Assembly: GCA_027854065.1 (NCBI GenBank)
Contig: JAQGEF010000025.1
Coordinates: 1 to 60,004 of the forward strand
DNA length: 60,004 nt
Direction of reading: 5' to 3'
From: Polluticaenibacter yanchengensis
Lineage (GTDB): Bacteria > Bacteroidota > Bacteroidia > Chitinophagales > Chitinophagaceae
Below are positions 1 through 8,646 of the stretch, piece after piece. Position numbers and translations under genes: made by a program. Positions within the stretch are counted from its first letter, which is position 1. Every line of letters starts with the position of its first letter. The notes beneath the pieces were generated by a model that made no database searches, was not told the origin of the DNA, and saw only the letters and a program-made list of their open reading frames with translations.

Positions 1-53
1 CCCCTTATGGCCGATGGTACTGCAAAGCAATGTGGGAGAGTAGGTAGTTGCCG
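1..53 (+). rRNA. rrf: 5S ribosomal RNA, 3' end (partial)
   Basis: The first bases match the conserved 3' part of bacterial 5S rRNA: a CCGATGGTACTGC block followed by GTGGGAGAGTAGG and a TGCC-type end. The 5' part lies outside the window. A hairpin with a T-run follows directly, so the window begins at the end of an rRNA operon. The exact last base (about 53) is an estimate. Confidence 0.9.
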
Positions 54-66
54 TAATTATTGAGAG

Positions 67-96
67 AGCCTCAGCTGCGAAGTTGGGGCTTTTTTG
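67..96 (+). terminator. Intrinsic terminator of the rRNA operon
   Basis: A stem of about nine base pairs (AGCCTCAGC against GTTGGGGCT, with G-T pairs) is followed by a run of six T. It sits just after the 5S rRNA end and would end the rRNA transcript. Confidence 0.8.
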
Positions 97-124
97 TGTG
101 CGTAGGTGAACTGAAATATGAGAT

Positions 125-245
125 AATCCCGCAGATTGTCGCAGATGTTCTACGCAGATGATCGCAGATGAACCCTAAAAAGATCAGCGTTGATCAGCGG
201 TTGTATTTTTTTCTGCGATATCTGCGGAAAACTGTTCAATCCATA
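125..245. repeat. Dispersed 'cagcgttgatcagcgg' intergenic repeat
   Basis: The stretch holds several CGCAGATG words and then AGATCAGCGTTGATCAGCGG, TCTGCGATATCTGCGGAAAA and TTCAATCCAT. Nearly the same succession (AATCAGCGTTAATCAGCG, TCTGCGCCATCAGCGGAAAA, TTCAATCCAT) occurs inside each 336-bp unit at 50.6-51.6 kb. It is non-coding; the open frame on the minus strand here has no protein-like character. Confidence 0.7.
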
Positions 246-258
246 ATATACTGTATAA

Positions 259-380
259 GGGCTGCCTGATGCGTGGGCAGGCGAGGCACGAGCCTGGTAC
301 GACGGCAGGAGTACGGAGCGCAGCGAACCCCAAAGCAGCAGGAACGAATGACGAGAAGAAGGATTACTGCTGACAGCCCC
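259..380 (-). repeat. Dispersed GC-rich 'ggggctgtcagc' repeat, copy 1
   Basis: Read on the minus strand it begins GGGGCTGTCAGC, contains TTCGTTCC, GGGGTTCGCTGCGCTCCG and CTCGTGCCTCGCC, and ends GGCAGCC. The same order of words is seen at 29035-29155 and, more loosely, at five other intergenic places in the window. It is richer in GC than its surroundings and lies between the rRNA operon and the first protein gene. Confidence 0.75.
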
Positions 381-510
381 AACATATTTACCTGAAATTT
401 TACGCAAGCTTTTGGTATTAATTTTTAATATTATTATAATTCCTGAATGAAACTGGTTGAAAAATGGTTTTATGTTGGATATTTGTTGGAAATCTGATTG
501 GCTTAGACTT

Positions 511-1032
511 ATGTTGAATAATTTTCAGTTGCATAACATCAATACCTTTGTTTTAGATGTGGATGGCGTTTTAACGGACGGGTCTTTATATTTAATAAAT
601 GACAGTGAAATGGTGAGGGTCATGAACGCGAAGGACGGATATGCTTTGCAACTGGCTATTAAAAGAGGATTCCGGGTAATTGTGATAAGTGGGGGTATTA
701 GTACTTTGTCTGAATTAAGATTGAAAAAATTGGGAATTAGCGATGTTTATATGGGGGTTCATGATAAACTGGGGTTGTTAAAATCTCTTTCAGAATCATT
801 GAAAATCAAAGCTTCTGAAATGATATATTTGGGTGATGATATGCCTGATATTGAAGTGATGACGTACACTGGTATTTCAGCCTGTCCTGCAGATGCCTGT
901 ACAGATGTACTGGCAATCAGTAAATATGTATCACCATTTTTGGGTGGGAAGGGGTTTGTGAGGGATGTGATAGAACAGGTGATGAAAACACAAAATAAAT
1001 GGCTGCATACCAATGAAGTGGTAAGCAAGTAA
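511..1032 (+). CDS. kdsC: KdsC/YrbI-type HAD phosphatase
   Basis: The protein is a small, cap-less HAD-superfamily phosphatase of the KdsC family, which removes the 8-phosphate from 3-deoxy-D-manno-octulosonate 8-phosphate during lipopolysaccharide core synthesis. HAD motif I is DVDGVLTDG with Asp16 and Asp18 as nucleophile and acid/base; KDGYAL, VISGG and GDDMPDIEVM supply the later motifs. The length of 173 aa fits the family. I chose the ATG at 511, which puts motif I at the usual distance from the N-terminus; an in-frame ATG at 457 would add 18 residues of no family character. The UbiA gene follows after 17 bp, then Maf, so the three probably form one operon. A related sugar-phosphate substrate cannot be excluded. 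Confidence 0.8.
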   Translation: MLNNFQLHNINTFVLDVDGVLTDGSLYLINDSEMVRVMNAKDGYALQLAIKRGFRVIVISGGISTLSELRLKKLGISDVYMGVHDKLGLLKSLSESLKIKASEMIYLGDDMPDIEVMTYTGISACPADACTDVLAISKYVSPFLGGKGFVRDVIEQVMKTQNKWLHTNEVVSK

Positions 1033-1049
1033 TATTTTATTATAGGTAA

Positions 1050-2012
1050 ATGCAAGTATTAAAAGCATTCTTAAAACTGGTCCGTTGGCCCAATTTGGTT
1101 TTTATAGGGTTAACGCAAATACTATTTCACTTTTGTATTATAAAACCATCGGCAAATGGTTCTGCTTTTCATTTTCCCTTGCAGCTAAACTCGCACTTAT
1201 TTGTGTTGCTTTCTATGGCGTCTATTGCTATAGCTGCTGCCGGTTATATTATTAATGATTATTTTGATATAAATATAGACCTGGTAAATAAACCGGATAA
1301 AATTATTATTAATAAATACATATCCCGGAGATGGGCTTTATTCTGGCATTTATTTTTATCACTGACAGGTATTGTACTGAGTATCATTGTGAGTAATGCT
1401 ATTAATAACTGGCTGATCGCTATTATTAATATTGTATGTGTGGTTTTGTTATGGTATTATAGTACTACCTATAAAAGACAGTTACTGATTGGGAATATCC
1501 TCATATCTGCATTGACCGCATGGGTAATTATGGTGATGTTAATGGCAGAATTTCCTAATTGGGTGCTTAACAACAGCGTCAATACTACTATAGAACAAAT
1601 TACGGTGGTGAGATTAAGCCGGATAGCTGTTTTGTATGCTGCCTTCAGCTTTATTCTTTCTCTTATAAGGGAGGCAGTGAAAGATCTGGAAGATGTACCT
1701 GGTGATTTAAAAGAGGGGTGCAAAACGATGCCGATAGTATGGGGTGCGCAGGCTGCTAAAGTATTTGTTGGTGTATGGTTGGTTGTTTTGCTGGCAACCC
1801 TGGTAATTACAATAGTATATGCCTTTTTACTGAACTGGTATTTAGCGGCAGTTTATTTAATGTTACTCGTGTTTGCTCCTTTGGTATGGCTGTTTAAAAA
1901 ACTTTTGAAATCCCGGATTGTGGCAGATTATGCTGCTCTGAGCAAGCATATAAAATGGATCATGCTTTCAGGTATTTTATCTATGATAATGGTGTATTTC
2001 TACACCAAATAA
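1050..2012 (+). CDS. UbiA-family prenyltransferase
   Basis: This integral membrane protein of 320 aa has eight or nine hydrophobic segments and the two Asp-rich motifs of UbiA prenyltransferases: NDYFDINIDLVNKPDK near residue 69 and VKDLEDVPGDLKEG near residue 210. Such enzymes bind a prenyl diphosphate through Mg2+ and transfer it to an aromatic or glycerol-phosphate acceptor at the cytoplasmic membrane. Bacteroidota homologues in this gene order are commonly annotated as geranylgeranylglycerol-phosphate geranylgeranyltransferase-like, but the sequence alone does not fix the acceptor. It lies 17 bp after the phosphatase and 17 bp before maf. Confidence 0.85.
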   Translation: MQVLKAFLKLVRWPNLVFIGLTQILFHFCIIKPSANGSAFHFPLQLNSHLFVLLSMASIAIAAAGYIINDYFDINIDLVNKPDKIIINKYISRRWALFWHLFLSLTGIVLSIIVSNAINNWLIAIINIVCVVLLWYYSTTYKRQLLIGNILISALTAWVIMVMLMAEFPNWVLNNSVNTTIEQITVVRLSRIAVLYAAFSFILSLIREAVKDLEDVPGDLKEGCKTMPIVWGAQAAKVFVGVWLVVLLATLVITIVYAFLLNWYLAAVYLMLLVFAPLVWLFKKLLKSRIVADYAALSKHIKWIMLSGILSMIMVYFYTK

Positions 2013-2029
2013 ATTATGAATGTTAGAAT

Positions 2030-2593
2030 ATGAGCAATAATATTGTATTAGCGTCGCAATCTCCAAGGAGAAAGCAGTTGCTGGAAATGGCAGAGGTGGA
2101 TTTTGTAGTGATGGTGTCGGATACTGATGAAAGTTTTCCTGAAGGAATGCCTGTAAGCGAAGTGCCGGTTTTTGTGGCTGAACAAAAAGCAAAAGTGATA
2201 CTGGCCCAGGTTGAGGAAAATAGCATCGTCATTGCGGCAGATACGATAGTGGTTATTGAGGATGAAATTATTGGTAAACCAAAGGACGTGGAAGAGGCGG
2301 TCTCTCATTTATCGAAACTATCCGGTAAAAAGCACCATGTAATTACCGGCGTTTTTGTAGGGAATAACAAACGGCAGGAAACATATGCTGAAATAACAGA
2401 AGTAGAGTTTCATACTCTAACAAAAGAACAAATAGAATTTTATGTAGATAAATATAAACCGTACGATAAAGCTGGCGCTTATGCCATACAGGAATGGATT
2501 GGTGTGGTTGGTATTAAAAAAATAAATGGAGACTATTACAATGTAATGGGCTTACCTATCAGCAGGGTTTTAAATAGTTTGAAAGCCTATTAA
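2030..2593 (+). CDS. maf: Maf-family nucleotide pyrophosphatase
   Basis: The N-terminus carries the Maf signature LASQSPRRKQLLEM, followed by SDTDE and later AADTIVV, GKPKD and DKAGAYAIQ. Maf proteins hydrolyse dTTP, UTP or modified nucleotides to monophosphates and act as house-cleaning enzymes. The length of 187 aa is normal. It is the last gene of the apparent three-gene operon and is followed by a strong terminator hairpin. Confidence 0.92.
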   Translation: MSNNIVLASQSPRRKQLLEMAEVDFVVMVSDTDESFPEGMPVSEVPVFVAEQKAKVILAQVEENSIVIAADTIVVIEDEIIGKPKDVEEAVSHLSKLSGKKHHVITGVFVGNNKRQETYAEITEVEFHTLTKEQIEFYVDKYKPYDKAGAYAIQEWIGVVGIKKINGDYYNVMGLPISRVLNSLKAY

Positions 2594-2613
2594 TTATAAT
2601 CTTCCAGTATGCA

Positions 2614-2648
2614 AAGAGCCCTGTACAAATAACTTGTGCAGGGCTCTT
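2614..2648. terminator. Bidirectional terminator between maf and the TonB receptor gene
   Basis: A near-perfect hairpin (AAGAGCCCTGTACAA with TTGTGCAGGGCTCTT) lies between two convergent genes. It has no long T-run but sits where both transcripts would end. Confidence 0.75.
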
Positions 2649-2669
2649 AATTTATAAAAGTACTAACTG

Positions 2670-5591
2670 CTAAAAAACGTTATATCCAAAACTGATATAG
2701 TATAGTCCGCCAATACTTGGGTTTCCAACACCATTCTGATAATATTTGTTTAATAAATTGCTCGCACCAAGCTTAATTAAACTTTTGATTTTTGGTAAAC
2801 GGCGGCTGATTTGAGCATCCAGAGCACCGAAAGCAGGAAGATTGCCAACTACAAAATCACTTTCGTAGTACATGCTTTGCTGCCAGCGGTAGTTGATATT
2901 AACAGACCAGTCTTTAAGGATCTTATCATGACCTGCGCTTAATACATACCGGTATTTAGGTGTATTCCAGTAACTGATAAAACCGGTTGGAAGGTTGTTT
3001 TCCCTCATGTTATTGTAAGCAACATTACCGCCGAAGCTTAAACCATTACCCACCATATAGTCCGCACTAAAGCCCCAGCCATTTACTTTTACATCTTCTT
3101 TAGCGTTTACAGATACGGAATAAACCGTTCTATCTCCTACAGTGGTCCTGTCAGGATTTTGTTGAATTAAACCTGTTTGTCCTAATGCGCCTGCCAATTG
3201 AGATTTACTCTGAATGACTGTTTGACGGCCTAAGAAGTTTTGATAAGTGCTCCAGTAAGCAAACGCATCAATTAACAACTTTTTATCCAGTAATAATCCT
3301 TTGTAACCCACTTCAAAAGAGTGCATTGATTCTGCTTTGTACTCGCCAAACTGATGTGGTTTAAGGGTGGCAGATGCAGTGTTAGCAGCTGTTCCAAATG
3401 CTACCTGCTGGCTGGCACCACCTTGTAATGCAGCAGTATATGCTTGTGTAAATGCAGCGCCGTATTGCTGTACGTTGGCTAAACTATATACGGGGTTTGA
3501 GTTAAACTTGTAAAACTCTCTCAACTGAGGTAGCCCCCCGATTAAAATAGCTGAACCGGCCGGTAAGTTTATCCATTGGTTTTGTGTGGTTGGGAAACGG
3601 TAGGCCTGTTGGTAAGAAAAACGTAAATTATTGTCTTTAGCAATCTTTACAACTGCAGAGATGCGCGGCGTAAAACGGCCTTTGAAATTTTCGTTTTTAT
3701 CATAACGGCCTGCTGCGTTTAATTTCAGTACATCTTTAAACAATGACTTTTGTAACTGAATGTATGCACCATATTCGTCAATATTGATTCTGCCGGCAGT
3801 ATCAGCAAATAAGGTTCCTTCACTGTTTAGCACATAACGTTTCCATGAAGCGCCAACCATTACATCCATAAAGTCAATCTGGTGTATTTTGTATTGGCCT
3901 TCCGTCATATACAAATTGGTGCGATCTAAGAATTGTGCCCCGCCTTTAGAAATCGGTACATTGGCCAAAGAATCGAATATTTGCTGGTATCTTGCACTAC
4001 CCGGCTCCAGGCGGCCTTGATCTGCGAAAGCACGTGCAGCTGCATGAGCGGCCGTTTCTGCCTGGGCGTTTGTAGCACCTGCGGCCCTTGCCTGTAAGAA
4101 AGCCTGTGTGTAGGCACCGCCATATTGCATAGCCCAGCTACCAGGTAAATTACTTATATTGAAACTTGGCTTTTGTGATTCATTTAATATGCGCATCATG
4201 GCGGTAGCATTGAATGCGTCACCTGCATTTTCCTGCGTGGTGTACGCACGTAAAAACCAGTTTGGATTTTTGATTTCCAATTTGTGTTGCCAGATTTTAT
4301 AATCTCGCAATGAATAACGATCACTAGCTGTATAAGCAGTAGTTCCTGTTCCCAGGTAGGTTTGCCAACTCAATTCAGTGGCACTATTTATTTTATAAAA
4401 CAAACCAACATTTCCTCTTAAATTATACGTATTATAATCTACTACTCCAATTTCATCATAACCAGTTCTACTGATCACTTTATTATTGGAAAGTCTAAAT
4501 AAAGAATCCATTGTCTTAATTCCTTGCCAGGTTGGAGTTCCAGATGGTATGGCAGATAATAAACCTTCAGTGATAGAGTTCATGTTAAAATTGGTTTCAT
4601 CACCATATACGCCAATACCATCATAAGCAGGGTAGCTTCTGGTCCTGTCATCAATTGTAGAGCTGGCGCGGTTATAGTTCCTGGTATCAGATACATGCCA
4701 GTCCTGGGCTTTAATATATTGGGCAGTTACTTTAAAAGCAAACTTATTATTAAATGCTTTTGCATAGCGCATTGCTATATCATAGTAAGGTTTTGCTCCC
4801 TGGTTAGGCGTCGGGCTGTTTAAATGGTTAACACCAAGTTTGTATTGAGAGCTGAAACCCTGGTATTTAAAAGGATTTTTACTGTTGATCAATAATGTAC
4901 CGTTCATACCTCCTGATCCATAAAGTACTGAAGAGGCACCCGGTAACAATTCCATGTAATCAACATCTAATTCAGTCAGACCCACGGTGCTGCCAACTGC
5001 AAAGTTTAGTCCCGGTGCCTGGTTATCCATACCATCTACCAACTGGTTTAACCTGGCATTACCGGAGCCTGCAAATCCCCTGGTGGTAGGTGTGGAAAAC
5101 AACATACCAGAAGTAACTACATCCACACCTTTAAGGTTCTTTACATTGTCGTAGTAATTGGCACTTGGCGCATTGCGCAGTTCCTTTATACCTAGGCGTT
5201 CTACGGAAACAGGTGATTCCAGTATCCTGGCAGGTGTACGGGTTGCACTTATCACCACTTCCTGCCCCAAACCGGTAAGTGTTACTAAATTGACTTCAAT
5301 CGATGGTTTCGCGTCAGTAATAACCAATGTCTGGGATTCAAACCCGATGGATGAAATTTCTAATGTAATTGGCAGCTTTTGGTTAGTAGAAAGGCTAAAA
5401 TGGCCTTTGTCATCTGTGTATGTACCTTCGGTAGTATTTTTTATCACTACAGATACAGCAGCAAGCGTTTCTTTTGTAGCCCCGTCTCTCACAGTTCCTT
5501 TTAGCGTATTGGCTTTTTGTTGGGTAATACCTACAATAGCAACAAACTGAAACAAGCATAGAAGAGCGGCAATCTTTCTAATTGTTTTCAT
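2670..5591 (-). CDS. TonB-dependent outer membrane receptor
   Basis: A large outer membrane receptor. From the ATG at 5591 it has a signal peptide (MKTIRKIAALLCLFQFVAIV), a carboxypeptidase-regulatory-like beta domain (about residues 28-105, LKGTVRDGATKETLAAVSV), a plug domain (EVVISATRTPARILESPVSV onward, with LYGSGGMNGT), and a beta-barrel ending in a terminal Phe (YISFGYNVF). A GTG at 5624 would add 11 residues and break the signal peptide, so it is rejected. It lacks a recognisable SusD partner, so it is more likely a siderophore, cofactor or metal receptor than a polysaccharide SusC; the ligand is unknown. Two Ala-rich insertions that resemble each other (coded around 4015-4130 and 3360-3470) look like extracellular loop duplications. 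No cobalamin riboswitch-like sequence was seen upstream. Confidence 0.88.
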   Translation of the reverse strand: MKTIRKIAALLCLFQFVAIVGITQQKANTLKGTVRDGATKETLAAVSVVIKNTTEGTYTDDKGHFSLSTNQKLPITLEISSIGFESQTLVITDAKPSIEVNLVTLTGLGQEVVISATRTPARILESPVSVERLGIKELRNAPSANYYDNVKNLKGVDVVTSGMLFSTPTTRGFAGSGNARLNQLVDGMDNQAPGLNFAVGSTVGLTELDVDYMELLPGASSVLYGSGGMNGTLLINSKNPFKYQGFSSQYKLGVNHLNSPTPNQGAKPYYDIAMRYAKAFNNKFAFKVTAQYIKAQDWHVSDTRNYNRASSTIDDRTRSYPAYDGIGVYGDETNFNMNSITEGLLSAIPSGTPTWQGIKTMDSLFRLSNNKVISRTGYDEIGVVDYNTYNLRGNVGLFYKINSATELSWQTYLGTGTTAYTASDRYSLRDYKIWQHKLEIKNPNWFLRAYTTQENAGDAFNATAMMRILNESQKPSFNISNLPGSWAMQYGGAYTQAFLQARAAGATNAQAETAAHAAARAFADQGRLEPGSARYQQIFDSLANVPISKGGAQFLDRTNLYMTEGQYKIHQIDFMDVMVGASWKRYVLNSEGTLFADTAGRINIDEYGAYIQLQKSLFKDVLKLNAAGRYDKNENFKGRFTPRISAVVKIAKDNNLRFSYQQAYRFPTTQNQWINLPAGSAILIGGLPQLREFYKFNSNPVYSLANVQQYGAAFTQAYTAALQGGASQQVAFGTAANTASATLKPHQFGEYKAESMHSFEVGYKGLLLDKKLLIDAFAYWSTYQNFLGRQTVIQSKSQLAGALGQTGLIQQNPDRTTVGDRTVYSVSVNAKEDVKVNGWGFSADYMVGNGLSFGGNVAYNNMRENNLPTGFISYWNTPKYRYVLSAGHDKILKDWSVNINYRWQQSMYYESDFVVGNLPAFGALDAQISRRLPKIKSLIKLGASNLLNKYYQNGVGNPSIGGLYYISFGYNVF

Positions 5592-5916
5592 AAGCAAGCA
5601 TCTTTTTTTAATATTAAACTGCACTACAAATTACTATATTCACTAAATAGTTAGTTATGCAACTAAATTTAAATTAAAGATATATTAATATTGATTTCAC
5701 AAAAAATATTTCAATTGTTTTTTAGTAAAATATTTTTGGGCTTGAGAATTACTTCCAAAAAATGGTAAAGAAACTATTGTTGAAAAAATGGCAGTATTGT
5801 GTCATATAGATGCAAAAAGAGGTATTTAGTGTATGTGATTTTGAAAATATAAAAGTTGGGGCCGGGTTATTTTATTTAGCAAATTAATGAGAACTTTGCG
5901 CCATAATTTTTAGAAA

Positions 5917-6846
5917 ATGAGTTTAGCAATAAAAGGTACTACTAATTTATACCATGGAAAAGTGAGAGATGTTTATACCCTTGAGAACGGTTTATTGGCA
6001 ATGATTGCCAGCAACAGAATTTCAGCTTTCGATGTTATATTGCCGGAGCCAATACCATACAAAGGACAGGTATTAACCCAGATAGCGGCTTATATGTTGC
6101 ATGCTACCAAAGATATTTGCCCGAATTGGTTAATTGCTTCTCCGGGCCCGAATGTTAGTATCGGAAAACGTTGCGAACCATTTAAAGTAGAAATGGTTGT
6201 TCGTGGAAATTTAACCGGCCATGCATGGCGTACTTATAATAGTGGTTTAAGAACATTATGTGGTGTAGAACTACCAGAAGGACTAAAAGAAAATGACTTT
6301 TTTGCCACTCCAATCATTACACCTACTACAAAAGCTTCCGAAGGACATGATGAAGATATCAGTCGCGAAGAGATAATTGCACAGGGTATCGTAAGTGAAG
6401 ACGATTATGCGAAGCTTGAAAAATATTCATTAGCCTTATTTGAAAGAGGAAAAGTACTGGCTGCCAAACGCGGTTTAATACTGGTTGATACCAAATATGA
6501 ATTTGGAAAAATAGGCAATACCATTTACTTAATGGATGAAATTCATACACCGGACTCTTCCCGTTATTTTTATGCGGACGGATTTGAAGAACGCTTAAAA
6601 AATAATGAAAAACAAAAACAGCTTAGTAAGGAATTTGTACGTGAATGGTTAATAGCCAATAATTTTATGGGAAAGGAAGGACAAACTGTTCCGGTAATGA
6701 ATAAAGAATGGATTGATACCATTTCTAACCGTTATATAGAATTATATGAGCAAATTATTGGCGAAAAATTTGTGCCAGAAGATATGTCAGATGAAGCACT
6801 GACCGCTACAATCAATGAATGGATCGAAAAATATCAAAATAGGTAA
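5917..6846 (+). CDS. purC: Phosphoribosylaminoimidazole-succinocarboxamide synthase
   Basis: SAICAR synthetase, the step of purine biosynthesis that joins aspartate to CAIR using ATP. The N-terminus has HGKVRDVYTLENG and ASNRISAFDVILPEPIP; later GNLTGHAWRTY, TPTTKASEGHDEDIS, LVDTKYEFG and DEIHTPDSSRYFY are all family hallmarks. At 309 aa it is of the long type rather than the short form of about 240 aa. It stands alone between AT-rich upstream DNA and a terminator hairpin. Confidence 0.95.
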   Translation: MSLAIKGTTNLYHGKVRDVYTLENGLLAMIASNRISAFDVILPEPIPYKGQVLTQIAAYMLHATKDICPNWLIASPGPNVSIGKRCEPFKVEMVVRGNLTGHAWRTYNSGLRTLCGVELPEGLKENDFFATPIITPTTKASEGHDEDISREEIIAQGIVSEDDYAKLEKYSLALFERGKVLAAKRGLILVDTKYEFGKIGNTIYLMDEIHTPDSSRYFYADGFEERLKNNEKQKQLSKEFVREWLIANNFMGKEGQTVPVMNKEWIDTISNRYIELYEQIIGEKFVPEDMSDEALTATINEWIEKYQNR

Positions 6847-6850
6847 ATAG

Positions 6851-6886
6851 TAAAATGGCTGTCAGATTTTAATGACAGCCATTTTA
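6851..6886. terminator. Terminator after purC
   Basis: A perfect 14-bp stem (TAAAATGGCTGTCA with TGACAGCCATTTTA) around an 8-nt loop lies directly after the purC stop codon. The AT-rich stem ends give A and T tracts on both strands. Confidence 0.8.
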
Positions 6887-6890
6887 CTTA

Positions 6891-7005
6891 GGGGCTGTCA
6901 GCAACCGGGTTCTGTTAAACTGTAGTCCGGGCTATTCCGGGCTCGCTAACGCTCGGTGCAAAGCACCGCCGGCTTTAGCCGGCGCCCCTTTATATCCCGC
7001 AGCCC
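6891..7005 (+). repeat. Dispersed GC-rich 'ggggctgtcagc' repeat, copy 2
   Basis: It starts GGGGCTGTCAGC, carries GGGCTCGCTAACGCTCGGTG and an internal hairpin (GCCGGCTTTAGCCGGC), and ends CCCGCAGCCC. The head and tail words match the other copies, with a different middle. It is non-coding and lies between purC and paaB. Confidence 0.7.
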
Positions 7006-7074
7006 ATCCTCTTTGTTCTATATCCCAACAAGAGCGTTTAATAAATATATTTCTGAAAGTGGCTATAATGCCGG

Positions 7075-7356
7075 TTACATATGTTTAATCTCATCCGGTA
7101 ATTTATAAAAAGTCGGGTGCCTGTATGCTTTATCAGAAGAAGGGTCATATAATGATTCCGCTTCGTCCGGGTTGCTGGCATGTATATGTTCACTTTTTAC
7201 CACCCAGATACTAACACCCTCTTGTCTGCGGGTGTACACATCACGCGCATTCAGAATGGCCATTTCCGGATCTGCTGCATGTAAACTCCCAACATGTTTA
7301 TGATCCAATCCTTGTTTACTTCTTATAAATACCTCCCATAATGGCCATTGTTCCAT
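7075..7356 (-). CDS. paaB: PaaB-like phenylacetyl-CoA epoxidase subunit, isolated
   Basis: The protein of 93 aa matches PaaB, a small non-catalytic subunit of the phenylacetyl-CoA 1,2-epoxidase: MEQWPLWEVFIRSKQGLDHK, VGSLHAADPEMA, NARDVYTRRQEG and SIWVVKSEHI. In the known complex PaaB helps the catalytic PaaA-PaaC core interact with the reductase PaaE. I chose the ATG at 7356; a TTG at 7365 would add three residues. The sequence is well conserved, but no paaA, C, D or E lies nearby, which is unusual; the rest may be elsewhere on the chromosome. Confidence 0.88.
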   Translation of the reverse strand: MEQWPLWEVFIRSKQGLDHKHVGSLHAADPEMAILNARDVYTRRQEGVSIWVVKSEHIHASNPDEAESLYDPSSDKAYRHPTFYKLPDEIKHM

Positions 7357-7440
7357 AGCAAGCAATTTTATTTAACGCTAAGATAGGGAACTAATAAAAA
7401 GATAGATGAAAATAAAGGAGTAAATACAGAAGAATTCTGC

Positions 7441-7506
7441 ATTTCATGTTATCACATCTCACCATTCACTTCTCACTATTTACTATTCCCCATTCACTAT
7501 TCCCTC
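7441..7506. repeat. Degenerate 'attcact' simple repeat
   Basis: Pyrimidine-rich DNA made of CACCATTCACTT, CTCACTATTTACTATTCC and CCATTCACTATTCCC variants. It is a short imperfect tandem array upstream of the VOC gene with no coding sense. Confidence 0.55.
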
Positions 7507-7526
7507 CCGCCTTACAAAAAACTATT

Positions 7527-7534
7527 TACATTTG
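7527..7534 (+). promoter_or_regulatory. Candidate -7 promoter box of the VOC gene
   Basis: TACATTTG matches the Bacteroidota -7 consensus TAnnTTTG and lies 29 bp before the ATG at 7563. No clear TTTG -33 element is visible at the usual distance, so the call is moderate. Confidence 0.5.
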
Positions 7535-7562
7535 CAGGAATTCAAAAATAACGGTTTAAAAC

Positions 7563-8618
7563 ATGAGCAGAGTAATCAGTGGCATTCAGCAGGTCGGTAT
7601 AGGAGTCAGTAACGCCGATGAAGCTTTTGTTTGGTATAAAAATATATTCGGTTTCGATATCCAGGTTTTTGCAGATGCGGCAGAAGCGAAATTAATGTTA
7701 CGTTATACCGGTGGAAAACCTCATAAACGTTATGCCATATTGGCGTTGAACTTACAAGGCGGAGGCGGCCTTGAAATATGGCAATACAAAAGCCGTACGC
7801 CGGAAGCTGCTAAAGTGCCGTTCCTTTGGGGAAGACCGGGGATGATGTCGGTAGCAGTACGTTGCAAAGATGTTAATGCCTTTTACAATGAAGTGATCGC
7901 TAAAAATGTAAACGTGATAACCAGGCCGGCACAAAATCCGAATGGGCTGTTACATTTCTATCTGAAAGATCCTTATGGAAATATTTTTGAAGTAATAGAA
8001 GATGATTATTGGTTCACGGAAAACGGCGGACTTACCGGCGGAATTTGTGGTGTTACCATAGCCGTAACTGATATTGATAAAGCCATCAGTTTTTATAGCG
8101 ATGTACTGGAACTATCTGAAACTTTCTTTAGTGGCAATGCCAGAAATGAAGATTGGCAGGGCTTGGCAGAAGAAAATTATACCTACAAAAGAGGCATATT
8201 GCAAAGTAGAAGAGGAGAGCAGGCAGGAGGCTTTGGTAAATTATTAGGCCAGTTTTTTATAGAGTTAGTAGAGGCGACACCGGCGATAAAAGAACACCAG
8301 TTTACGGATAGGTTCTGGGGAGATCTCGGCTATATCCACCTGTGTTTTGATATTAAAGGTTACGATGAACATACCAATATCTGTAAAGATGCAGGTTATC
8401 CCCTGACGATCGATAGCGGTGATTTTGCCATGGGAGAAGCCGCAGGCAGGTTCTCGTACAACGAAGATCCTGACGGCACCCTTTTAGAGTACGTAGAAAC
8501 CTATAAAGTACCGATCCTGAAAAAAATCGGCTGGTATCTGAACCTGAGAAACAGGGCTGCAGATAAACATTTGCCCAACTGGATGGTAAAAGCATTGAGA
8601 TTTTCCCGTGTAAAATAA
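7563..8618 (+). CDS. Two-domain VOC (glyoxalase/dioxygenase superfamily) protein
   Basis: Two vicinal-oxygen-chelate domains in tandem: residues about 1-148 (GIQQVGIGVSNADEAFVWY ... LKDPYGNIFEVIED) and about 160-310 (GGICGVTIAVTDIDKAISFY ... YNEDPDGTLLEYVET). Each ends in the metal-binding D-P-x-G-x-x-x-E pattern. Members include lyases, extradiol dioxygenases and isomerases that bind a divalent metal; the substrate here is not evident. The length of 351 aa fits a bidomain enzyme. A hydroxyacid dehydrogenase starts 28 bp downstream and may be co-transcribed. Confidence 0.8.
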   Translation: MSRVISGIQQVGIGVSNADEAFVWYKNIFGFDIQVFADAAEAKLMLRYTGGKPHKRYAILALNLQGGGGLEIWQYKSRTPEAAKVPFLWGRPGMMSVAVRCKDVNAFYNEVIAKNVNVITRPAQNPNGLLHFYLKDPYGNIFEVIEDDYWFTENGGLTGGICGVTIAVTDIDKAISFYSDVLELSETFFSGNARNEDWQGLAEENYTYKRGILQSRRGEQAGGFGKLLGQFFIELVEATPAIKEHQFTDRFWGDLGYIHLCFDIKGYDEHTNICKDAGYPLTIDSGDFAMGEAAGRFSYNEDPDGTLLEYVETYKVPILKKIGWYLNLRNRAADKHLPNWMVKALRFSRVK

Positions 8619-8646
8619 ATTGGTCCACTCATTGTTAATCCCCATT

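Noticed and set aside
150..407. Open frame of 85 codons on the minus strand
   Set aside because: It lies wholly within two dispersed repeats, with low-complexity and no family-like residues.
5158..5550. Plus-strand open frame of 130 codons opposite the TonB receptor
   Set aside because: It is antisense to the conserved plug and N-terminal domains and has no family-like features.
5625..5916. Cobalamin or other riboswitch upstream of the TonB receptor gene
   Set aside because: The region is AT-rich with no conserved riboswitch core that I can recognise.
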